Part shown: positions 51,233 to 60,800 of the stretch, piece after piece
How the letters are laid out: every line of letters starts with the position of its first letter
Numbering within the stretch: the first letter of the stretch is position 1
From: Myroides indicus
GTDB lineage: Bacteria; Bacteroidota; Bacteroidia; Flavobacteriales; Flavobacteriaceae
Direction of reading: 5' to 3'
Length of the DNA: 64,000 nt
NCBI RefSeq assembly: GCF_004364575.1
Contig: NZ_SOAG01000007.1
Location: 1 to 64,000, forward strand
Notes under the pieces: generated by a model
Database searches by the model: none
Seen by the model: the letters and a program-made list of their open reading frames with translations, nothing else
Told to the model about the DNA's origin: nothing
Translations under genes and position numbers: made by a program

Positions 51233-53299
51233 ATGAATAACTTTTATCCTTTTTATCTACTTTTTTTATTTCTCTTTTTAGGGACTCAGTTACGGGCACA
51301 AGCAATCAACGACACCATTGCCTTAGAAGAAATCGTTATAGCTAAAGAAGCTTTTAAAGATTTAATTCCGGTACAAACCCTAAGCGGTACTGAACTAGAA
51401 AGATTAAACAGTTACAGTGTCGCAGATGCACTGCGTTATTTTGCAGGAGTTAAAATCAAAGATTACGGAGGAATGGGCGGACTTAAAACCGTAGATGTCC
51501 GCAATATGGGAACACACCACGTGGGAGTATTCTATAATGGAATACAAGTAGGCAACGCACAAAACGGAGTTGTTGATTTAGGCAAATTTTCATTAGATAA
51601 TGTGGAAGAAGTAAAATTGTACAATGGTCAGCGAAGTACCATCCTCCAATCAGCCAAAGAATTTGCTTCAGCTTCAACTGTCTACATTCAAACTAAAAAA
51701 CCTGTCTTTAAACACGGACAAGACTACAACTTCTCTGCCAAATATAAATCAAGCTCCATACAACTTTCCAACCCTTCTGTAAAAGCAGACTATAAAGTAA
51801 CCGATAAAGTAAGCAGCAGCATTAGCGCAGAGTACATCCACTCTAACGGAAAATATAAATTCCGTCAGACCCGGCACAATCTCGATGGCTCAATAGCATA
51901 TGATACCATCGGCTATAGACAAAACAGCGATATTGAAGCTTACCGAATAGAAAACAACTGGTATGGTAAAGATGAAAAAAACAGTTGGCAGGCAAATCTA
52001 TATTATTATCAATCTAACAGAGGATTGCCCGGAGCTGTCATCAAAAAAAGTGATATTACTCTAGAAACAGAAAATATAAACGAGCGACAACAGGATAAAA
52101 ATGTAATGCTGCAAACAGAGTGGACAAGATTTGCTTCTGACCATTATCAGTTTTTGCTCAAAGGCAAATTTGCCTATGATCTAACTCATTATCTGTCTCG
52201 AAAAACCGTAATATTTGAAGGCGAAGAAGTAACTTATAATCCTCAATTTGACAATACTTTTTATCAACAAGACTGGTATATTTCTGCTGCCCACCTATAT
52301 AAAATCAATCCGGTTTGGGCATTTTCGCTTTCTACTGACTTGCAATACAACAAACTCAATGCTTCTCGCAAAGGACAGGGAACGCCATTTACTTATCCTG
52401 AAAGATATACTTTTCTTACCGCTGCTGCCGTTTCTGCTAATTGGGGAAAAATAAAAGCTCAGGGTAATGTTTTGGGTACTTTTACACATGAAAAAGTAAG
52501 AAATAACTATAAAGCTCTGGACAAATCTGTGTTTGCTCCCGCTACTTTTTTAAGTTTTAAGCCGTGGAACAATCAAGATTTTATTATGCATGCTTTTTAC
52601 AAACACATTTTCCGCTTACCCACTTTTAATGATTTATACTACACCCAACTGGGAACAGCTAATTTAAAGCCAGAAGTATCCCGACAAATAAATTTTGGTT
52701 TTAATTACAGCAAGAATCTTACAAACAAACACTTTACAGGTTTCCATCTTTGCATGGAGACATATTACGCTAATATTACAGATAAAATTATAGCTTCGCC
52801 TACATCCAGCATGATGCGCTGGATGATGTCTAATCTTGGAAAAGTGGAGAATTACGGTATCGAAACTACTCTAGGAACCTCTCTTAGTCTGCTCTCTGAT
52901 GTTATTTTAAATACTGATATTACTTACGAATATACCGTAGCAAAAGACCTAAGCCAGACTCCACAAGGCAACCCCTCGTATTACGGCGACCAGATTCCGT
53001 ATGCTCCTTGGCATTCAGGATCTGCTATTGTTAATGTAAATTATAAAACCTGGAATCTGAATTACAGCTTTATTTATGTAGGAAAACGCTATAACGGCAA
53101 TAAAAACAATATTAAACGCAACGAAATTCAGCCTTGGTACACACATGATGTATCGCTGCAAAAAGAATTTGTTTGGAATGGACACCTGATTAAAGTATCT
53201 GCAGAAGCCAACAATCTTGCGAACCAGTATTATGAAGTCGTCACCAACTTTCCAATGCCCGGAAGAAACTTTCGTTTTACTATAAGTTTTGAATTATGA
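51233..53299 (+). CDS. btuB: TonB-dependent outer-membrane receptor, BtuB-like (cobalamin)
   Basis: A 688-residue receptor. The signal peptide ends near LRAQA. A TonB-box-like segment (ALEEIVIAKEAF, about 31-42) is followed by the plug domain (about 45-150, VADALRYFAGVKIKDYGGMGGLKTVDVRNMG) and a 22-strand-type barrel. The C-terminus is FRFTISFEL with the aromatic/Leu ending expected for the outer membrane. The cobalamin riboswitch directly upstream is the main reason for assigning vitamin B12 as substrate; energy would come from TonB-ExbBD. Its stop overlaps the next start (ATGA), and three lipoprotein genes follow in the same operon. Confidence 0.88.
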   Translation: MNNFYPFYLLFLFLFLGTQLRAQAINDTIALEEIVIAKEAFKDLIPVQTLSGTELERLNSYSVADALRYFAGVKIKDYGGMGGLKTVDVRNMGTHHVGVFYNGIQVGNAQNGVVDLGKFSLDNVEEVKLYNGQRSTILQSAKEFASASTVYIQTKKPVFKHGQDYNFSAKYKSSSIQLSNPSVKADYKVTDKVSSSISAEYIHSNGKYKFRQTRHNLDGSIAYDTIGYRQNSDIEAYRIENNWYGKDEKNSWQANLYYYQSNRGLPGAVIKKSDITLETENINERQQDKNVMLQTEWTRFASDHYQFLLKGKFAYDLTHYLSRKTVIFEGEEVTYNPQFDNTFYQQDWYISAAHLYKINPVWAFSLSTDLQYNKLNASRKGQGTPFTYPERYTFLTAAAVSANWGKIKAQGNVLGTFTHEKVRNNYKALDKSVFAPATFLSFKPWNNQDFIMHAFYKHIFRLPTFNDLYYTQLGTANLKPEVSRQINFGFNYSKNLTNKHFTGFHLCMETYYANITDKIIASPTSSMMRWMMSNLGKVENYGIETTLGTSLSLLSDVILNTDITYEYTVAKDLSQTPQGNPSYYGDQIPYAPWHSGSAIVNVNYKTWNLNYSFIYVGKRYNGNKNNIKRNEIQPWYTHDVSLQKEFVWNGHLIKVSAEANNLANQYYEVVTNFPMPGRNFRFTISFEL

Positions 53300-54441
53300 A
53301 ATTAAGAAACCTAATATTACTATTTACTTCATTAATACTATTGTCTTCATGCAGAAAAGACGAAGTAATTTACACATCAGGAAACAATCAGGTTACCCCA
53401 CCTGTCGATGGCAAAGAATATATTGGATTTTATTTGCTCAATGAAGGAAATATGGGAATGAATAGCGCTACAATTGATTATTTCAATTATGAAGACGGAA
53501 CATATACAACAGATGTATTTTCAGAAAGAAACCCCCAGATTACAAAAGAACTCGGCGATGTTGGTAATGATATCCTCATTTATGGCAATAAAGCTTATGC
53601 TACAATCAATGTTTCTAACTTTGTAGAAGTTTTTAATGTGTATACTGGCAAGCACATTGCACAAATTCACGTACCAAACTGCCGTTATCTCATTCCCCAT
53701 AACGGAAAGGTATATGTGAGTTCTTATTCAGGTCCGGTAGAAATTGATCCAAACGCCGAAAAAGGATTTGTAGCGGAAATCGACACCCTCTCGCTTAAAA
53801 TAAATAGAACCGTCACTGTAGGGTATCAACCAGAAGAAATGGCAGTTTACAACAATAAACTTTATGTTGCTAACTCAGGCGGGTATCGCGTACCTAATTA
53901 TGATACCACTGTTTCAGTAATCGATTTAAAATCTTTTACCGAAACTAAAAAAATAGAAGTTGGTATTAATCTTCATAGAATAAAGGTTGCCCGAAATGGA
54001 GATATTTATGTGAGTTCAAGAGGAGACTATACCCTTGCAGACCCCAACTTATACGTAATTGATCCGATAACAGATACTGTCAAAAGGCAATTAAATCTCC
54101 CCATTTCCAATATGGCGATAGATGACAACAAACTATATTATTATGCTTCATCTTACAAGCACAATACAGGTAAAGATGAAATTTCATATGGTATATTAAA
54201 TACGGACAATTACCAGATAATAGCCGATAAAATAATTACAGACGGAACAGATAAAAAAATTTTAATTCCCTACGGAATCGCCATAAATCCTGAAACTAAA
54301 GAAATATTTATTACTGATGCTCAAGATTATGTAGGTTCGGGATACATCTATTGTTTTGCCCCCGACGGAACCTATAAATGGAGTACACTTGCCGGAAATA
54401 TTCCGGCACATTTAGCTTTTGTAAAAAATAAAATAAATTAA
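53296..54441 (+). CDS. Beta-propeller surface lipoprotein, BtuG-like
   Basis: A 381-residue lipoprotein: the signal ends LLSSC (Cys19), followed by RKDE, whose acidic pair fits the surface-export signal of Bacteroidota. The mature part has YncE-type seven-blade propeller repeats, e.g. IYGNKAYATINVSNFVEVFNV, VGYQPEEMAVYNNKLYVANSG and GINLHRIKVARNGDIYVSS. In Bacteroides, the propeller BtuG binds B12 very tightly on the cell surface and hands it to BtuB; the same role is inferred from fold, lipoprotein export signal and the 4-base overlap with the receptor gene. Confidence 0.82.
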   Translation: MKLRNLILLFTSLILLSSCRKDEVIYTSGNNQVTPPVDGKEYIGFYLLNEGNMGMNSATIDYFNYEDGTYTTDVFSERNPQITKELGDVGNDILIYGNKAYATINVSNFVEVFNVYTGKHIAQIHVPNCRYLIPHNGKVYVSSYSGPVEIDPNAEKGFVAEIDTLSLKINRTVTVGYQPEEMAVYNNKLYVANSGGYRVPNYDTTVSVIDLKSFTETKKIEVGINLHRIKVARNGDIYVSSRGDYTLADPNLYVIDPITDTVKRQLNLPISNMAIDDNKLYYYASSYKHNTGKDEISYGILNTDNYQIIADKIITDGTDKKILIPYGIAINPETKEIFITDAQDYVGSGYIYCFAPDGTYKWSTLAGNIPAHLAFVKNKIN

Positions 54442-54446
54442 ACAGC

Positions 54447-55670
54447 ATGAAAAAAAACACTTTTAAATTACTATCCGGTATATTTATTGCATCCCTTATA
54501 ATTACGGGTTGCTCAAATGATGACAGTTCTGCTTCACCTAACGATCCGGATAAGCCTACGGATAACATTATCAGCATCAAAGACAGCTATCAGATAGATC
54601 GCAGCAAACTTTTGACTATTATTCCTGATTTAAAATCGTTCCACTCTCCGGAAATTTTATGGACAATAACAGGAATAAACGGCAATAACAAAGATTCTTT
54701 AATAAGCAAAGATGAAAAATTGCACTTTATAACTCTTAATGAAGGGAATTATAGCCTAATTATCAATGTTAAAGATGGTAACAATACAGTAGAAAAAGAA
54801 TTTTCTATTCGAGTTGATAAAGAAAAAAAGCCCTACAAATATCACATTGCCAAAGTATTTGACTTTTTACCCGCCTACGGTCAATTCACAAATGAAATGC
54901 CTAAATACGAAGAAGGGGATACAAGTGAAATCATGCGTAAAAAAGCTGAACAAGCAATTGCATCTGAAAACCCTTCGATGATTTCATTAGGCGGATTTGG
55001 CGGCTATGTTACTTTCGGATTTGACCATACAATTGTAAACGTTCCCGGCAAAAGAGACTTCAGAATTTTAGGAAATGCTTTTGCAAATAGTTCTGAACCC
55101 GGAATTATTATGGTAGCTTTTGACAAAAACGCAAACGGAGTTCCAGATGAAGATGAATGGTACGAAATTGCCGGCAACGAACACAGTAATTCACAAGTCA
55201 TCAAAAATTATGAAATCACTTTTTTTAAACCTACAGCAGAACTGGACGCTACAACGGGAAATATAGAGGAATATATCCAATGGAAAGACAATCAGGGAAA
55301 TGAAGGCTGGAAACCTAAAAATCAATTCCATTCTCAAAGTTATTATCCGCTGTGGATAACGCAGGAATCCATGACATATAGAGGAACATTATTACCCAAT
55401 AACGCAATTGAATCAAACGGTATCTGGCAATTAAAAGAATTTGAATGGGGATATGCAGATAACTATCCAAACACTCACGACGAATCAGCAATTGACATTG
55501 CCTGGGCTGTGGATCAAAACGGCAATAAAGTATTTTTACCCGGTATTGATTTTATCAAAGTTTATACCGGATTAAATCAAGAAGCCGGGTGGCTGGGAGA
55601 AACCTCCACAGAAGTTTCCGGTGCAATAGATCTCCATATCAAACAAGAAACAATTCCGACAAGAAAATAA
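54447..55670 (+). CDS. Uncharacterised PKD-type surface lipoprotein of the B12 operon
   Basis: A 407-residue lipoprotein: signal ending ITGC (Cys22), then SNDDSS, an acidic surface-export signal. An N-terminal PKD/Ig-like domain (about 45-130, HFITLNEGNYSLIINVKDG) is followed by a larger unknown domain (about 140-400). That domain has conserved-looking segments GGFGGYVTFGFDHTIVN, FRILGNAFANSSEPGIIMV, a calcium-loop-like DKNANGVPDEDEWYEIAG, and a late AIDIAWAVDQNGNKVFLPGIDFIKVYTG. Similar proteins occur as 'cell surface protein' in Bacteroidota. It lies 5 bases after the BtuG-like gene and is controlled by the same riboswitch, so a role in cobalamin or corrinoid capture is inferred. Confidence 0.72.
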   Translation: MKKNTFKLLSGIFIASLIITGCSNDDSSASPNDPDKPTDNIISIKDSYQIDRSKLLTIIPDLKSFHSPEILWTITGINGNNKDSLISKDEKLHFITLNEGNYSLIINVKDGNNTVEKEFSIRVDKEKKPYKYHIAKVFDFLPAYGQFTNEMPKYEEGDTSEIMRKKAEQAIASENPSMISLGGFGGYVTFGFDHTIVNVPGKRDFRILGNAFANSSEPGIIMVAFDKNANGVPDEDEWYEIAGNEHSNSQVIKNYEITFFKPTAELDATTGNIEEYIQWKDNQGNEGWKPKNQFHSQSYYPLWITQESMTYRGTLLPNNAIESNGIWQLKEFEWGYADNYPNTHDESAIDIAWAVDQNGNKVFLPGIDFIKVYTGLNQEAGWLGETSTEVSGAIDLHIKQETIPTRK

Positions 55671-55697
55671 GTATACTAATTTTTAACCTAAATAATA

Positions 55698-56789
55698 ATG
55701 AAAACAAATTTTCTAAAACACTTTGCAGTATTATTTTTGTTCATAGGAACCTCTACTGCTTTTCTGACTTCGTGTAGCAGCGATGATGGTAATTCTACCA
55801 TTTATCCGCAACAAAAAGGGGAAATCAACGCTATTTCTGAACAGGATTTTTCTATCAATCCTGAAATAGAAACACCAAACACTCTTTTCTATTGGTTTGA
55901 TACAACAGTAAATAGCACCCAGATTTCTACTGAACCAATTTTAAGTCACAAATTTGATGAACCGGGGAAATATGAAGTCACTTTAAAAACATTTGTAAAT
56001 GAAATACCTACCAATATATATATTTACAAAGTTAACGTTGTAGATAACGATTATGTAAAATTAAATTTATCTGATTTTGATTTGACAAATGGTATTGAAA
56101 CTACCGGAGGAAAAGTTTGGTCAGATACATATACTGAAGATGCTGTTTTGCAATCAAGCATTTTTAAATTTAGTCATCTTGCCGTTCCGGACTGGTATTT
56201 TTGGACTGGTTTTACAGTTTCTAATGCGGCAGACAACGAAAATCATCTTGAAACTACAGGAGATTGGGTAGCCAACCAATGGGGAACTATGCCAAAAGGA
56301 GGTTTTGACAGTGTTGGAAGTCCATTTTTAGTAGCTTTTGCAGACCACAAGCCTGCAGACGGAATTTTGACCCCTAACCAGCCTATTGACATCACTGAGT
56401 TTAGCTGTTCAATAGAACTAGCAGATAACGAAAACACATATGAAGCAATTAGTACAAAAGTTGCAATCAGTCCATGGGCATACTATGGAATATTAAATGG
56501 AGATTCATTTGCCAGAAAATTTGAAAAAGGAGACTACTTTGCCCTTCACGTTTATGGTGTGGACAAAGATATGAAGTTAACTTCCGAAGCTCCAGTAACT
56601 CATTATTTCGTTGATTTTAGAGACGGAATAACTCCTATCTCTACTAATTGGAATGAAGTCGATTTATCTTCCCTTGGAGAAGTTAAATATCTTTTATTCT
56701 TTTTAGAAACAACAGATGTTGGCGAATGGGGAGCAAATACTGCGCTATATTTTACAATGGATAAACTTATTGTAAAAAAGACACATTAA
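55698..56789 (+). CDS. DUF4465 surface lipoprotein, BtuH-like
   Basis: A 363-residue lipoprotein: signal ending LTSC (Cys26), then SSDDGN, an acidic surface-export signal. A short PKD-like domain (about 45-115, FDEPGKYEVTLKTF) is followed by a DUF4465 domain (about 120-360) with SGFTVSN-type sequence (WTGFTVSNAADNE), ISPWAYYGILNGDSFARKF and a final YFTMDKLIV. A DUF4465 protein, BtuH, is, as I recall, a B12-binding surface lipoprotein in gut Bacteroides, so the same function is likely. It is the last gene of the riboswitch operon, 27 bases after the PKD-type gene, with a terminator downstream. Confidence 0.8.
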   Translation: MKTNFLKHFAVLFLFIGTSTAFLTSCSSDDGNSTIYPQQKGEINAISEQDFSINPEIETPNTLFYWFDTTVNSTQISTEPILSHKFDEPGKYEVTLKTFVNEIPTNIYIYKVNVVDNDYVKLNLSDFDLTNGIETTGGKVWSDTYTEDAVLQSSIFKFSHLAVPDWYFWTGFTVSNAADNENHLETTGDWVANQWGTMPKGGFDSVGSPFLVAFADHKPADGILTPNQPIDITEFSCSIELADNENTYEAISTKVAISPWAYYGILNGDSFARKFEKGDYFALHVYGVDKDMKLTSEAPVTHYFVDFRDGITPISTNWNEVDLSSLGEVKYLLFFLETTDVGEWGANTALYFTMDKLIVKKTH

Positions 56790-56814
56790 TTTTCTAAAAT
56801 TATACTTTTTTAAA

Positions 56815-56849
56815 AGAAGCAGTCCTTGTTTTCGAGAGACTGCTTTTTT
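56815..56849 (+). terminator. Terminator of the B12 operon
   Basis: AAGCAGTC (56817-56824) pairs with GACTGCTT (56838-56845), followed by TTTTT, 27 bases past the last stop of the operon. A second, imperfect hairpin with AAAAAAAGCT/AGCTTTT arms lies at about 56873-56895. Confidence 0.8.
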
Positions 56850-56968
56850 AATTTAATTTAATAAAAAAAGCTCTCCTGATTAGGAAAGCTTTTCATTGGT
56901 CTAACTACTAAACCTCAGTGCTTGCGCACTTAACAACACAACTAAACTTTAATCCCTATGTAGAGGGC

Positions 56969-57000
56969 AAAAAAAACCTCTCATATACGTTGAGAGGCTT
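56969..57000 (-). terminator. Terminator of the tRNA-Asp pair
   Basis: On the minus strand CCTCTCA (revcomp of 56991-56997) pairs with TGAGAGG (revcomp of 56977-56983), followed by TTTTTTTT, 13 bases past the encoded CCA of the second tRNA. Confidence 0.75.
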
Positions 57001-57012
57001 TCTCTTTACTGG

Positions 57013-57086
57013 CGGTCTGGACGGGACTCGAACCCGCGACCCCATGCGTGACAGGCATGTATTCTAACCAACTGAACTACCAAACC
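57013..57086 (-). tRNA. tRNA-Asp (GUC), copy with encoded CCA
   Basis: A 74-base cloverleaf on the minus strand. The acceptor GGTTTGG pairs with CCAGACC (one G-U), discriminator G. The anticodon stem is CATGC/GCATG with loop CTGTCAC (anticodon GTC), and the T-loop is GGTTCGAGTCC. The 3' CCA is encoded at 57010-57012. It is identical in sequence to the copy at 57170-57243 and is the second gene of the pair in transcription order. Confidence 0.95.
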
Positions 57087-57169
57087 AGTATCTAACCAAA
57101 AAAATCATTACTCCTGACAAAGTGATACTCAAATAATATTTGAGTTCAACTCTCTTGCGAAAGTTTTTG

Positions 57170-57243
57170 CGGTCTGGACGGGACTCGAACCCGCGACCCC
57201 ATGCGTGACAGGCATGTATTCTAACCAACTGAACTACCAAACC
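57170..57243 (-). tRNA. tRNA-Asp (GUC), copy without encoded CCA
   Basis: This copy is base-for-base identical to 57013-57086 over 74 bases with the same GTC anticodon, but the next bases read CAA, so CCA must be added by the nucleotidyltransferase. It is the first of the tandem pair, with the promoter 28 bases upstream and 83 bases between the two genes. Confidence 0.95.
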
Positions 57244-57270
57244 TTTGTCATTACTTCTGTAATGCGGATG

Positions 57271-57300
57271 CAAATATACAATCATTTTCAGAACTTCCAA
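57271..57300 (-). promoter_or_regulatory. Promoter of the tRNA-Asp pair
   Basis: On the minus strand TTG is followed by 19 bases and TATATTTG, an exact consensus match with the same spacing as at tRNA-Leu. The next bases GCATCC also resemble the tRNA-Leu promoter (GCACCC). Confidence 0.82.
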
Positions 57301-57414
57301 ACATCACTAAAAGAAAATCAAATCTTTTTTTAACTCTGTTTTCGATGGTTCTGATTTACAACAAGATATTTTTTGATATAAATTTAACCCATGCGTTTTT
57401 ATTAATTAAAAACT

Positions 57415-57451
57415 AAAAAGAGGAAATACTTTTATTGCACTTCCTCTTTTT
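57415..57451 (-). terminator. Terminator of trxA
   Basis: AAAAAGAGGAA (57415-57425) and TTCCTCTTTTT (57441-57451) are perfect complements, 22 bases past the trxA stop. They leave a T-run on the minus strand. Confidence 0.82.
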
Positions 57452-57472
57452 ATATCTACAAATTTCTATTCT

Positions 57473-57790
57473 TTACAATAAAGAATCTACTGCCTCTTTA
57501 TAAGTTGCTTTCGGAGCTACTCCCACTTGTCTTCCTACTACTTCTCCGCCTTTAAAGATTAGAACAGTAGGTATGTTTCTGATTCCGTATTTCGAAGCAA
57601 ATTCCTGATTTGCATCAACATCTACTTTACCAACAATTGCTTTTCCTTCATATTCATTGTGCAATTCCTCTATTACAGGACCTAGCATTTTACAAGGTCC
57701 ACACCATACTGCCCAAAAATCAACCACCACAGGTTTATCTGATTTCAATACTACTTCCTCGAAAGTAGCATCTGTTATTTCTAATGCCAT
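57473..57790 (-). CDS. trxA: Thioredoxin
   Basis: A 105-residue cytosolic thioredoxin. Active site Cys30-Gly-Pro-Cys33 in DFWAVWCGPCKML (the residue before Trp is Val where Glu or Pro is more common), and cis-Pro in IRNIPTVLIF. Length matches the family exactly. It reduces disulfides in ribonucleotide reductase and many other proteins. It follows dnaE on the same strand after 96 bases and has its own terminator. Confidence 0.96.
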   Translation of the reverse strand: MALEITDATFEEVVLKSDKPVVVDFWAVWCGPCKMLGPVIEELHNEYEGKAIVGKVDVDANQEFASKYGIRNIPTVLIFKGGEVVGRQVGVAPKATYKEAVDSLL

Positions 57791-57886
57791 TGATATTTTA
57801 TTTTAGTTACTTCAACAAATCTAATAAATAATTTAAACTTACCTAATCGAATCATATTAATTTTATCTATGAACTAATTGTTAAAA

Positions 57887-60800
57887 CTAATTCAATTTAA
57901 AATTAACTTGCAATCTTTCTAACTCTTCGAGAAATTCTGCCACAATATTCACCCTGCTATTCTTACTGTTCATTTCCAACTTATTAATCACCCTATATTC
58001 TTCTTTTTTTGTTTCCATTGCCGGAACATTCTCTAGTTCAATATCCATTTCCTCCATAACTTCTCCATCATAATCTACATCTATCTGAGGTTTCCCCATT
58101 ACAGGAATAAAAGTTTCATCTTCCGTTATTTTTTCAATTTCAGCAATTTCAAACGACACGGGTTTATCTCCCCGGTATCTATCAAAAATCTCTTTCATCT
58201 TTGTTAATTGAACCGGATGCAGTTCTTTCACATTCATATGTACCACTATTTTTTTGGCATAGGTCGGAATAACTTCATGAAGAAGCTTCACTTCCATAAA
58301 CTGGATACGAGGTTCGCCTTTTTCTCCGGTATCTTTCCGTATCCACCCTTCTCGTATCTGAAGTTTTACATATACAAAAGTATTGTTAAGCAGAAAGTGT
58401 CTGAACTTTAAAAACTCTTCATTAAACATTCTAAAATCATAACTTTCATCATATCCTTCAATTGAAAACATAGCCCAATCTTTGCCCTTAGCAGAAGTTC
58501 TGAACTGAACATTATTAATCATTCCTCCAAAACTTACAGTTCTTCCTGTTAAAGCTTCCAGATTTCTCAACTCTTCAACCCTGAGATTACAAAAATAATT
58601 CATCTCAAATCTAAAATCATCCAGAGGATGTCCTGAAATATAAATTCCAACTACTTCCTTTTCCTTTGCCAGCTTTTCCATTGTCGACCATTCTTCACAA
58701 GAAGGTAAAAAAGGTTCCGGAATTTGTACTTCACTACTCTCTCCAAATAGGCTAACTTGAGCAGAATTTTCATTTTCCTGAAATTTAGCTCCGTATTTTA
58801 CTGCTTTTTCTAAAAAAGTATTAGAATCTGATGAATCTATATAAAAATATTGCGCTCTGTGGGTATTGTCAAAACAATCAAACCCACCTGCCAATGCCAG
58901 ATTTTCAAAAGCTTTTTTATTTGCTGCACGCAAATCAATTCGCTTTGCTAAATCAAAAATGGATCTGTATTTGCTGTTTTGTCTGTTTTCAACGATGGTA
59001 TTTACTGCTCCTTGACCAACTCCTTTTACTGCCCCCATACCAAAGCGGATTTCATACTTTTCATTTACTGTAAACTTGTAAAAGGATTCATTCACATCTG
59101 GACCAAGTACCTTTAATCCCATTCGCTTACATTCTTCCATAAAGAATGTAACCTGTTTAATATCGTTCATATTATTTGATAAGACTGCCGCCATATATTC
59201 TGCCGGGTAATGTGCTTTTAAATATGCTGTTTGGTAAGCTACCCAAGCATAACAAGTAGAGTGAGATTTATTAAAAGCATAAGAAGCGAACGCTTCCCAG
59301 TCTTTCCATATTTTTTCAAGAACTACCGCATCGTGTCCTTTTTCTACCGCCTGATTAATAAACTGAGGCTTCATCTTATCCAAGACATCTTTTTGTTTTT
59401 TCCCCATGGCTTTACGCAAAACGTCGGCCTCACCTTTTGTAAAACCTGCCAATTTCTGAGACAAAAGCATTACCTGTTCTTGATATACTGTAATTCCATA
59501 TGTTTCCTCCAAGAATTCTTTACAAGCTTCTAAATCATATACAATGGGTTCTTCTCCATTTTTACGACGAATAAAAGAAGGAATATATTCTAGTGGTCCC
59601 GGGCGATAAAGAGCATTCATCGCAATCAAATCTGCAAAAACGGTAGGTTTTAACTCTCTCATGTACTTTTGCATCCCCGGCGACTCATACTGAAACACTC
59701 CTACTGTTTCTCCCCTTTGAAAAAGCTCGTATGTTTGTATATCATCAATGGGAATTGTATCGGGATTAATCTCTATTCCTGTTCTATACTTGACAAGCTT
59801 AACAGTGTCTTTAATTAATGTCAGTGTTTTTAAGCCCAGAAAGTCCATTTTTAACAATCCAGCACTTTCAGCTACTGAATTATCAAATTGGGTAACATAC
59901 AAATCGGAGTCCTTTGCTAAAACAACCGGGACAAACTTTGTGATATCATCCGGCGTAATAATAACCCCGCAGGCGTGTATTCCCGTATTCCGCATAGAAC
60001 CTTCTAAAACCTGAGCCTGACGAATAGTTTCTCCCGCTAAAGTATCTTCTTTGGCTATGCTGATTAATTCTCTTACTCTGTCAAACTCCTCACTTCGCAA
60101 AGCCCCTTTTATCATGTTTTCTTCTTCAGACAGAAATCGGGCGAGATTCCATTTAGATGGCATCATACCCGGAATTAGCTTGGCAATTCTATCTGCTTCA
60201 AATAAAGGCAGATCTAAAACCCTTGCTGTATCTCGAATGGCTGATTTAGTTGCCATTTTACCATAGGTAATAATCTGCGCTACCTGATTTGCTCCGTATT
60301 TTTCAATTACGTAATCCATTACTCTGCCACGTCCCTCATCATCAAAGTCAATATCTATATCTGGCATCGAAATCCTATCAGGATTCAAGAAACGCTCAAA
60401 AAGCAAATCATACTCAATAGGATCTAAATTTGTAATTCCCAAGCAATATGCTACTGCAGAGCCCGCAGCAGAACCACGTCCCGGTCCAACAGAAACCCCC
60501 ATGTTTCTTGCTGCCGCAATAAAGTCCTGAACAATTAAAAAATATCCTGGGTAACCTGTTCGCTCAATAGTTGCCAATTCAAAATCAAGCCGTTCCTGTA
60601 TTTCTTCTGTTATTTCTTTATACCTCTTTTTAGCTCCTTCATAAGTTAAATGGCGTAAGTAATTATTTTCTCCTCTTTTGCCATTACCACCATCTTCTAA
60701 ATCTCTGGTATCCTGAAATTCATGCGGTATAGCAAATTTAGGCAGCAGTACATCTCTGTGTAAAACAAAGGATTCTACTTTATTTATTATTTCTTCAATA

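Noticed and set aside
57064..57300. A 78-codon minus-strand frame
   Set aside because: It runs through a tRNA-Asp gene and the tRNA promoter, so it is not protein-coding.
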